Shown here piece after piece: positions 57,419 to 64,000 of a stretch of 64,000 nucleotides of DNA (its first letter is position 1; every line of letters starts with the position of its first letter). Source of the stretch: Xanthobacteraceae bacterium (GTDB lineage: Bacteria; Pseudomonadota; Alphaproteobacteria; Rhizobiales; Xanthobacteraceae); the NCBI GenBank assembly GCA_031291445.1, contig JARLJA010000098.1:1-64000 (forward strand). Reading direction: 5' to 3'. The position numbers and the translations under genes were made by a program. The notes beneath the pieces are model-generated. The model saw only the letters and a list, made by a program, of their open reading frames with translations, had not been told where the DNA came from and searched no databases.

Positions 57419-57916
57419 ATGAAAGCCAAGAGCTTTGCCGACATGGCTTGTTCGATCGCCGGCGCGCTGGAAGCGATCGGCGACCGCTGGTCGCTCCTCA
57501 TCGTCCGCGATCTCTCGATCGGCCTGTCGCGCTATGACGAACTGCAGACCTCCACCGGCATGCCGCCGACGACGCTCGCCGACCGTCTGCGGCACCTGGA
57601 GTCGACTGGACTCGTCGAGAAGCGGCGTTATAGCCAACGCCCGCCGCGGCACGAGTATGTGCTCACCGCCGAGGGCCGCGATCTCTGGGTCGTGACCATG
57701 GCGCTGGCGCAATGGGGTGACCGCTGGGACGCCAGCGGACGCGGAGCACCGCCGGTGGACTTCATCGACCGGGGATCCGGACATCCGATCCGGCTCGCCT
57801 GCGTCGACGCGCAGACCGGGGAACCGGTCGCGATCGATCAGGTGCGGCTGCGCCCGGGACGGGGCGCCGACGACCTGGTGCGTTGGCGGATCGCCCAGGG
57901 TGCCAAACGGCCGTGA
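57419..57916 (+). CDS. HxlR-family transcriptional regulator
   Basis: 165 residues. MACSIAGALEAIGDRWSLLI begins the winged helix, including the N-terminal cysteine used by redox- or electrophile-sensing members; TTLADRLRHLESTGLVEKR is the recognition helix and wing, and PPRHEYVLTAEGRDL follows. The C-terminal ~55 residues are an extension. It is co-transcribed with the Fe-S/SCP2 protein and probably binds the palindrome in front of that gene. Confidence 0.88.
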   Translation: MKAKSFADMACSIAGALEAIGDRWSLLIVRDLSIGLSRYDELQTSTGMPPTTLADRLRHLESTGLVEKRRYSQRPPRHEYVLTAEGRDLWVVTMALAQWGDRWDASGRGAPPVDFIDRGSGHPIRLACVDAQTGEPVAIDQVRLRPGRGADDLVRWRIAQGAKRP

Positions 57917-57998
57917 TCGATGGCGCCCCCTGTTTCGGCCAGGTCTCTGGATCATGATGCGACCAGATTGAATCATACCTGATCTCCCCTGTTCGTTT

Positions 57999-58046
57999 GA
58001 GCATGATCTTTTCGGAAAACCGGCTTCCACTTTCCGGGTCATGCTC
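57999..58046. repeat. Palindromic repeat of the GAGCATGATC...GATCATGCTC type
   Basis: The outer arms GAGCATGATC (57999-58008) and GGTCATGCTC (58037-58046) pair at nine of ten positions; inside, CGGAAA and TTTCCG pair as well. I recognise this as an abundant interspersed palindrome in Bradyrhizobium/Rhodopseudomonas-type genomes. It fills the end-to-end gap between two convergent genes and touches the stop of the second, so it may also end transcripts from both sides. Confidence 0.75.
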
Positions 58047-58651
58047 TAACGCGATGTCTCGAGAGCTGCCCTGCGTGTCCGGCGTCCGAGGATATATGCC
58101 AGCACCGGGGTACCGAAGGCGAGGTACCAGACATATCTGGCCGCCGACGGAGACACGGTCGCAACCGCTGTCCCGCAAACAAAGATGGCCACGCCGGTTG
58201 CGGCCGACACCAGTTCTGGACGGGCGTGCAACCCGACCGCTCTCACCCAGAGCAACGCATTGAGCGCACTGATCATCGTGAGGTGCGCGCCGTAGATGAC
58301 CACGATCATGCTGCTGTCGGAGAACGCGCCGTAGAGGCTGTTGGTCGCTGGCAGGATGATGATCGACATCAGGAACAAAAGGTTGATGAATACCGTGCCG
58401 CGGGTGCCGTGCGGCGCCAGGGCCAGACGGCGATGATGGCTGATCCAGAACAGTCCGGCGATGATGAAGCTCAGCATCAGCGCGATCAGCCGTGCGCGGT
58501 AGGCGCCGAACAGTTCGGTCCAGCCCGGGACCCCGGCGAACTGGCCGGCGCGCGGCAAGTCGTAGGCGAGCAAGGTCATCGCCACGCCGAAGATGGTGTT
58601 GCTCAGAGCCTCCAGCCGGCGCATTTCGAACAAGTCGCGTTGGTCGGTCAT
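58046..58651 (-). CDS. TMEM175-like (DUF1211) membrane protein
   Basis: 201 residues with about six hydrophobic helices, the size of a bacterial TMEM175 potassium-channel subunit. The first helix in the family carries R...FSDGVFAIAITLL; here the equivalent reads RRLEALSNTIFGVAMTLLAYDL, so the FSD element is altered to LSN. WISHHRRL after the third helix is also a family feature. A channel role is possible but not certain given the changed motif. Confidence 0.72.
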   Translation of the reverse strand: MTDQRDLFEMRRLEALSNTIFGVAMTLLAYDLPRAGQFAGVPGWTELFGAYRARLIALMLSFIIAGLFWISHHRRLALAPHGTRGTVFINLLFLMSIIILPATNSLYGAFSDSSMIVVIYGAHLTMISALNALLWVRAVGLHARPELVSAATGVAIFVCGTAVATVSPSAARYVWYLAFGTPVLAYILGRRTRRAALETSR

Positions 58652-58690
58652 TTCAGCCTCGTTCGGTACGGCAGTGAGCTACTCCGCGCG

Positions 58691-59434
58691 TCAGGAGCGC
58701 AGGATCTGACTGAGGAACAGCCTGGTGCGGGCATGCTGTGGATTGGCGAAGAACTCCCGCGGCGTGTTGGCCTCGATGATCTGACCGGCATCCATGAAGA
58801 CGACCCGACTGGCGATTTCCCGGGCAAAACCCATTTCGTGGGTCACCACCAGCATGGTCATGCCCTCCTTCGCGAGGTCGACCATGGTGTCGAGCACCTC
58901 CTTGACCATTTCGGGATCGAGCGCCGAGGTCGGCTCGTCGAACAGCATGACCTTGGGATTCATGGTGAGCGCCCGCGCGATCGCGACGCGCTGCTGCTGG
59001 CCGCCGGAGAGCTGACCGGGAAACTTGTCGGCCTGGTCCGGGATCCGCACCCGCTCGAGGTATTTCATCGCCGCAGCCTCGGCGGCCTTCCGGGGAATGT
59101 TGCGCACCCAGATCGGCGCCAGCGTGCAGTTGTCGAGCACCGACAGGTGCGGAAACAGATTGAAGTTCTGGAACACCATGCCGACTTCGCGGCGCACCTC
59201 GTCGACGCGACGCAGGTTCGGCCCGAGCTCGATGTTGTCGACGCTGATGCGGCCTTCCTGGAACTCCTCCAGCGCATTGATGCAGCGGATGAAGGTCGAC
59301 TTGCCGGAGCCCGAGGGGCCGCAGATCACGATGCGTTCGCCGCGCCCGACCTCGAGGTTGATGTCGCGCAGCACGTGAAACTCGCCAAACCATTTATTGA
59401 GGCCCGCGACCGTGACCACCGCTTCTGTCGTCAT
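58691..59434 (-). CDS. aapP: General L-amino acid ABC transporter ATPase AapP
   Basis: 247 residues. Walker [10 protein letters not shown], signature [15 protein letters not shown], Walker [15 protein letters not shown] and the switch histidine in VVTHEMG are all present, as in polar amino-acid importers. It is the last of four co-directional genes, 13 bases after aapM. It energises uptake of a broad range of L-amino acids. Confidence 0.93.
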   Translation of the reverse strand: MTTEAVVTVAGLNKWFGEFHVLRDINLEVGRGERIVICGPSGSGKSTFIRCINALEEFQEGRISVDNIELGPNLRRVDEVRREVGMVFQNFNLFPHLSVLDNCTLAPIWVRNIPRKAAEAAAMKYLERVRIPDQADKFPGQLSGGQQQRVAIARALTMNPKVMLFDEPTSALDPEMVKEVLDTMVDLAKEGMTMLVVTHEMGFAREIASRVVFMDAGQIIEANTPREFFANPQHARTRLFLSQILRS

Positions 59435-59447
59435 GCAAATCTCTCGA

Positions 59448-60971
59448 TCAGGTCCGCCGGTTCGGATTCAGGCGATGCTCGGTGAACAGCGAATAGCGCG
59501 ACATCCCGAAACAGAAAACGAAGTAGATCAGGCCGGTGAAGGCAAAGCCGGTGAACAGCGTGGTCGGCGTCGCCCAGGCCGGATCGGAGAACGCGGCCCG
59601 CAGCGATCCCAGCAGATCGAAGATCGCCACGATCAGGACCAGGGTGGTGTCCTTGAACAAGGCGATGAAGCTGTTGACCAGCCCCGGAATGACGTGGCGC
59701 AGCGCCTGGGGCAGCACGACGAGGCTCGTCGTTTTCCAGTAGGACAGGCCGAGCGCGCTTGCAGCCTCGGCCTGGCCGCGCGGAATCGCCTGCAGGCCGC
59801 CGCGGATCACCTCGGCGTTGTAGGCGCCGGAAAACAGCGCCACACCGATCAGCACGCGCACCAGGCCGTCGACCGTGACATTGCCGGGCAGGAACAGCGG
59901 CAGCATGTAGGTGGCGAAGAACAGCACGGTGATCAGCGGCACCCCGCGCCAGAACTCGATGAAGATCACCGAGCCGATCCGGATCAGGGGCAGGCTGGCG
60001 CGCCGGCCCAGCGCCAGCGCGATGCCGACCGGCATCGAGGCGACGATCCCGGTGACCGACACCACCAGGGTGACCAACAGTCCGCCCCACTGGCGGGTGT
60101 CGACCACGGGCAGCCCGCCGCGGTCGAGCCCCATGACGGCGATCGCGACGGCGACGCCGGCAAAGCTCGCGAGGCTGACCGCCAGCGCCCGCCATCCGGT
60201 TCGCAGCGCGCCATTGCCCACGAACAGCGCGACGGACACCACCAGCGCGGTGACGCCGAGGTCCAGCCACACGGCATGGGGCGACGACCGGATCAGGTCC
60301 CGCAGAGCGACCAGCGGACGGATCGCGACGGCGAGCCCGTAGGCCAGCAGGCTTAGCAGTCCCCCCGCCCCGGCCGGCACCAGATGCGCCAGGCCGTCGC
60401 TCGCGCCGGCCTGGTTGAGCTGCGCGGCGACTGCGGCGAGGCTGTCCGCCACCGCGGCCGCGCCGTCGGCCGTCCAGGTCACGCCGACGCCGCGGATGCC
60501 GCCGCCGTACAGCAGGAAAAACGCCAGGAACGGAAACGCGGCGAAGAACAGGATCGCGTTCAGCGCCTTGCCCGGGACCTTCGGCATCAGCAGCGGCACC
60601 AGCAGCAGCGCGGCAATCAGGAACGCCAGGTTGACCCGCCAGCGCTCGCCGGCCGGATAGAAGCCGTAGATGAGCTGGTCGAATTTCGCGGCGATGAAGG
60701 GCCAGCAGGCGCCGACCGGGTGACCGGCGTTGTCGGCAAGGCAGGCGTCGCGGCTGCTCCCCTGCCACACCGCGTCGACCAGCAGGAAGCGGATGGCGGG
60801 AACCAGCGTGATCCACAGCACGGCGAGACTGGCGAGCGTGAGCGCGATATTGGCCGGCGAATTCAACAAGCGCGTCCGTACGAAGCCGACGATCCCGGTC
60901 GTCACCACCGGCGCCGGCCGCGGCGCGACCAGGTCCTGGCGGACAAAGGCAGGCGTCGCGGTCCCGGTCAT
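59448..60971 (-). CDS. aapM: General L-amino acid ABC transporter permease AapM, extended
   Basis: 507 residues. The N-terminus ([24 protein letters not shown], then [26 protein letters not shown]) and the C-terminal transport domain ([22 protein letters not shown]; the EAA-like [19 protein letters not shown]) are typical of AapM. Between about residues 170 and 290 there is an extra hydrophobic segment of ~120 residues that I do not expect in the family (~380-400 residues). The start overlaps the aapQ stop (ATGA). Confidence 0.88.
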   Translation of the reverse strand: MTGTATPAFVRQDLVAPRPAPVVTTGIVGFVRTRLLNSPANIALTLASLAVLWITLVPAIRFLLVDAVWQGSSRDACLADNAGHPVGACWPFIAAKFDQLIYGFYPAGERWRVNLAFLIAALLLVPLLMPKVPGKALNAILFFAAFPFLAFFLLYGGGIRGVGVTWTADGAAAVADSLAAVAAQLNQAGASDGLAHLVPAGAGGLLSLLAYGLAVAIRPLVALRDLIRSSPHAVWLDLGVTALVVSVALFVGNGALRTGWRALAVSLASFAGVAVAIAVMGLDRGGLPVVDTRQWGGLLVTLVVSVTGIVASMPVGIALALGRRASLPLIRIGSVIFIEFWRGVPLITVLFFATYMLPLFLPGNVTVDGLVRVLIGVALFSGAYNAEVIRGGLQAIPRGQAEAASALGLSYWKTTSLVVLPQALRHVIPGLVNSFIALFKDTTLVLIVAIFDLLGSLRAAFSDPAWATPTTLFTGFAFTGLIYFVFCFGMSRYSLFTEHRLNPNRRT

Positions 60972-62176
60972 GTCGCGCCGAGGCCCATGCCGACGCGCCA
61001 GCCGTAGAAGCTCATCGCCGCGCTGGTGATGAGCGAGATCAGCAGATAGACCCCCATGGTGATGACGATGATTTCAACGGCCTGCCCGGTCTGGCTCAGC
61101 GTGGTCCCCGCGAATACGGAAAACAGGTCGGGATAGCCGACCGCGACCGCGAGCGACGAGTTCTTGGTCAGATTGAGATACTGGTTGGTGAGCGGCGGCA
61201 GGATCACCCTCAGCGCCTGCGGCACCACGATCAACCGCAGCGTGGCGCCGCAGCTCAGGCCCAGCGAGCTGCCCGCCTCCATCTGTCCCCGGTTGACCGC
61301 GAGGATGCCGGCGCGGACGATTTCGGCGATGAAGGCCGCGGTGTAGATCGACAGCGCCAGCGTCAGCGCGACGAATTCGGGAATGATGCGCAGCCCGCCG
61401 ACGAAATTGAAGCCCTTGAGCACCGGCGCCTCGAAGCTGAGCGGTGCGCCGAGCGCGAGGGCGACGACGAGCGGCAGGCCGACCAGCGATCCCAGCACCA
61501 CCGGCCAGATCCTGAGCACGCGGCCGTTGTCGAACAGCGCCTTGCGCGCAAGGGCGTGCGCGGCGAATGCGATCCCCACGCCGATCCCAAGTGCGAGCGC
61601 AACCGGCCAGAAGCTCGCGTGGGCAACGGGCTCGGCAACCACGAAGCCACGATTGTTGAGGAACACCCAGCCGAGCAGCGTGATGCTCTGGCGCGGATTG
61701 GGCAGCGTTGCCAGCACGGCCAGATACCAGAACAGCAGCTGGAACAGCAGTGGCAGGTTGCGCACGATCTCGACATAGGCGCCGGCGAGCCGCGCCAGCA
61801 GCCAGTTCGGCGACAGCCGGCCGAGACCGATGGCAAATCCGATCACGGTTGCCAGCGCGACGCCGATCGCGGAAACGAGCAGCGTATTGAGGAGGCCGAC
61901 CACGAAGACGCGGGTGTAGCTGTCGGACTCCGAATAGGGGATCAGCGCCTGGCTGACCCCGAAGCCGGCGGTCTGGGACAGGAAGCCGAAGCCGGAGGCG
62001 ATGCGTTGCGCCTGCATGTTGGCGCGGGCGTTGGCGACGATTTCGTAGCCGAGCCAGACCACGAACGCGACCAGCACGAGCTGGCCCAGCACTCCGCCCC
62101 ACCCGGTCTGCCCGCCCAATACCCGTCGCAGCTTGGGCCAGAACTGCGGCGGTGGAGGTCTGGACCCGATGGCCAC
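60968..62176 (-). CDS. aapQ: General L-amino acid ABC transporter permease AapQ
   Basis: 402 residues, membrane protein. RIASGFGFLSQTAGFGVSQ and YTRVFVVGLLNTLLVSAIGV are typical of AapQ; FIAEIVRAGILAVNRGQ is followed by the EAA-like MEAGSSLGLSCGATLRL. It pairs with AapM to make the membrane channel. It begins 18 bases after aapJ and overlaps aapM. Confidence 0.92.
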   Translation of the reverse strand: MAIGSRPPPPQFWPKLRRVLGGQTGWGGVLGQLVLVAFVVWLGYEIVANARANMQAQRIASGFGFLSQTAGFGVSQALIPYSESDSYTRVFVVGLLNTLLVSAIGVALATVIGFAIGLGRLSPNWLLARLAGAYVEIVRNLPLLFQLLFWYLAVLATLPNPRQSITLLGWVFLNNRGFVVAEPVAHASFWPVALALGIGVGIAFAAHALARKALFDNGRVLRIWPVVLGSLVGLPLVVALALGAPLSFEAPVLKGFNFVGGLRIIPEFVALTLALSIYTAAFIAEIVRAGILAVNRGQMEAGSSLGLSCGATLRLIVVPQALRVILPPLTNQYLNLTKNSSLAVAVGYPDLFSVFAGTTLSQTGQAVEIIVITMGVYLLISLITSAAMSFYGWRVGMGLGAT

Positions 62177-62194
62177 GGCGCGGGCGTCCGGGTG

Positions 62195-63208
62195 CTAGCG
62201 GATCGGCGGTGCGTACTGCACGCCGCCCTGATTCCACAGCCGGTTGAGACCCCGCGAAATTCCGAGCTTCGATCCGGGGCCGACGTTGCGATCGAACGAC
62301 TCGCCGTAGTTGCCGACGCCGCGGACGATGCGGACCACCCAGTCCTTGGTCAGACCGAGCTGTTCGCCGAGATTGCCGTCGCTGCCGAGCACGCGCTTGA
62401 TCTCCGGATTGTCGGTCCGCAGCTTGCTCTCGACGTTCTTCTGGGTAATGTCGAGCTCCTCGGCGTCGATCATGGCGAACAGCGTCCACTTGACGATGTC
62501 GAACCACTGGTCGTCGCCGTGGCGCACCACCGGCCCGAGCGGTTCCTTCGAGATCACCTCGGGAAGCACGGCGTGGTCGCTCGGCGCGGCGAGCTTGAGC
62601 CGCTCCGAATAGAGCTGCGACACATCGGACGTGAAGGCGTCGCAGCGTCCGGATTCGTAGGCCTTCACGGTCTCGTCGGCGGAGGCGAAGGCGATCACCT
62701 CGTAGCGCATGTTGTTGGACTTGAAGTAGTCGGCGAGGTTCTGCTCGTTGGTCGTGCCGGTCTGAACGCATACCGACGCGCCATTCAATTCGAGCGCGGA
62801 ATTGACCTTGAGCGACTTGCGGACGAGAAATCCCTGGCCGTCATAATAATTGACGCCGGTGAAGTTGAGGCCGAGCGAAGTGTCCCGCGACGAGGTCCAC
62901 GTGGTGTTCCGCGACAGCACGTCGATCTCGCCCGACTGCAGCGCCGTGAAGCGGTCCTTGGCCGACAGCGGAACGAATTTCACCTTGGTCGGATCGTCGA
63001 AGATCGCGGCGGCGACCGCGCGGCAGACATCGACGTCGAGCCCGGTCCAGTTGCCCTTGTCGTCGGGAGCGGAAAAGCCCGGCAATCCCTGGCTCACGCC
63101 ACAGGACAGGCTGCCGCGGTCCTTCACCGTCTTGAGGGTCTGCGCACCGGCGGATTGCGAAACGGTGGCGGCAACGAAGGCGAGCATGGCGACGAGCAGG
63201 CGTTTCAT
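62195..63208 (-). CDS. aapJ: General L-amino acid ABC transporter substrate-binding protein AapJ
   Basis: 337 residues from the ATG at 63208, preceded by AAAGG and followed by a signal peptide (KRLLVAMLAFVAATVSQSAGA). The mature protein is a type II amino-acid-binding protein: GSLSCGVSQGLPGFSAPD, WTGLDVDVCRAVAAAIF, DVLSRNTTWTSSRD and LGPVVRHGDDQWFDIVKW, all as in AapJ. It is the first gene of the aap operon; the gap to metC (281 bases) should hold both promoters. Confidence 0.94.
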   Translation of the reverse strand: MKRLLVAMLAFVAATVSQSAGAQTLKTVKDRGSLSCGVSQGLPGFSAPDDKGNWTGLDVDVCRAVAAAIFDDPTKVKFVPLSAKDRFTALQSGEIDVLSRNTTWTSSRDTSLGLNFTGVNYYDGQGFLVRKSLKVNSALELNGASVCVQTGTTNEQNLADYFKSNNMRYEVIAFASADETVKAYESGRCDAFTSDVSQLYSERLKLAAPSDHAVLPEVISKEPLGPVVRHGDDQWFDIVKWTLFAMIDAEELDITQKNVESKLRTDNPEIKRVLGSDGNLGEQLGLTKDWVVRIVRGVGNYGESFDRNVGPGSKLGISRGLNRLWNQGGVQYAPPIR

Positions 63209-63489
63209 GACACAGCCTTTCAAGATGACGCGGCACTGCGGATGCCCCCGCGCCCCAGGCCGGATCCGGCCGCGCGGGAGGTCAACCGTGCCGCGCATAA
63301 CAGGATGGTGCGGCAGGCAGGTCAAGGGGTTGACGGCCACCATCCCCGGGCCTCTTATCGTCCGGCATCCCCTGCTCCGCCACGTCTGTCGACCTCGCCG
63401 GTCGCCGTCGCCGTGGGGCAGACCGCCGCGACCCGTTTCCGCGCCCATGTGTTCTCACGTTCTGTCTCGAGCTCCTGGCATCCGTCCCG

Positions 63490-64000
63490 ATGGCTTCCTC
63501 AAAGGACATTCCGCTCTCCCCGGCGACCCGTCTGGTGACCTCGGGGCGCGACACCGAGGCCCAGAAGGGTTTCGTCAATCCCCCGGTGGTTCATGGATCG
63601 ACCGTGCTTTACGCGTCCGCCGAGGATCTGCACGCGCACCGCGGCGAATACCAATACGGCCGCCACGGCACGCCGACCACGCGCGCGCTGCAGAAGGCGC
63701 TGACCGATCTCGAGGGACCGCAGTGCCGGGGCGTCGGTCTGGCGCCGTCGGGCCTGGCGGCGATTTCCACGGCGCTGCTTGCGACGCTCAAGGCCGGCGA
63801 TCACCTCCTGGTCTGCGACAACGTCTACCGTCCGACCCGGCTGTTCTGCGACGGCCTGCTGCGTCGCTACGGCATCGCGACGACCTATTTCGATCCGCTG
63901 ATCGGCGAGCGGATCGCCGAGCTGTTCACGCCCGCCACCCGCGCCGTGATGGTGGAAGCGCCGGGCTCGCAATCGTTCGAGATGCCCGACGTCCGCGCCA
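63490..64000 (+). CDS. metC: Cystathionine beta-lyase, N-terminal part (runs off the window)
   Basis: The frame opens with ATGGCTTCCTCA at 63490 and has no stop up to the window end (170 codons). SPATRLVTSGRDTEAQKGF and VNPPVVHGSTVLYAS, then YQYGRHGTPTTRALQKAL and GVGLAPSGLAAISTALL, match the Cys/Met-metabolism PLP family; GRHGTPT and the first-domain layout point to cystathionine beta-lyase rather than gamma-synthase. The PLP lysine lies beyond the window. It is divergent from aapJ. Confidence 0.88.
   Translation, partial: MASSKDIPLSPATRLVTSGRDTEAQKGFVNPPVVHGSTVLYASAEDLHAHRGEYQYGRHGTPTTRALQKALTDLEGPQCRGVGLAPSGLAAISTALLATLKAGDHLLVCDNVYRPTRLFCDGLLRRYGIATTYFDPLIGERIAELFTPATRAVMVEAPGSQSFEMPDVRA

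Overview
The window is GC-rich DNA whose gene content and order fit an alphaproteobacterium of the Bradyrhizobium/Rhodopseudomonas group (Nitrobacteraceae). The evidence is the collinear block dusB-ntrB-ntrC-ntrY-ntrX-dat-hfq-hflX, a fused ispDF, the chain valS-popZ-tolC-pcm, an aapJQMP amino-acid importer, and a palindromic repeat of a kind I associate with these genomes. This assignment is inference from gene content; no rRNA is present.

Layout. (1) 1-2,573 is debris: a JetD-like (Wadjet) C-terminal fragment, a small unknown gene, a piece of an MFS transporter, an intact atypical SDR, and the first ~37 residues of the XRE/MmyB-type regulator that should sit next to that SDR. (2) 2,542-8,571 is a catabolic cluster: a leftward operon (3-ketosteroid-dehydrogenase-like flavoprotein, orphan branched-chain-type binding protein, NIPSNAP protein, two SDRs) divergent from an AraC regulator. 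(3) 8,729-11,222 is a MobA-like aromatic hydroxylase divergent from a MarR regulator with two palindromes between them; an FkbM methyltransferase follows. (4) 12,526-23,288 is the most unusual unit, an eight-gene leftward operon. It encodes a sugar-type ABC importer in which one permease is fused to a strictosidine-synthase/SMP-30-like beta-propeller, then a second propeller protein, the ATPase, a GntR/FCD regulator, an acyl-CoA synthetase and an ACAD10/11-like acyl-CoA dehydrogenase. Two copies of a GntR-like operator flank its promoter. (5) 23,619-49,952 is mostly housekeeping: a membrane protein, queC, mazG, gabD, hflX, hfq, dat, the two nitrogen-regulatory two-component pairs, dusB, ispDF, cinA, a RatA/COQ10-like gene, lipA, a methyladenine glycosylase, valS, popZ, tolC and pcm. 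(6) 50,036-57,916 holds tRNA-Asn and tRNA-Cys, a DTW-domain tRNA-modification gene, a lipid-modification operon (FAD oxidoreductase, DUF1365, CFA-synthase-like), cysteine synthase, and an Fe-S/SCP2 fusion protein with an HxlR regulator. (7) 58,046-64,000 holds a TMEM175-like protein, aapPMQJ and the start of metC.

How the parts work together. The operon in (4) plausibly imports a small carbohydrate- or lactone-like molecule, opens or hydrolyses it with the propeller enzymes, activates the acid with CoA and oxidises it, under GntR control. The two ntr pairs, hfq and aap are a nitrogen-sensing and nitrogen-acquisition neighbourhood. No CRISPR array, intact insertion sequence, prophage or integrase was seen.
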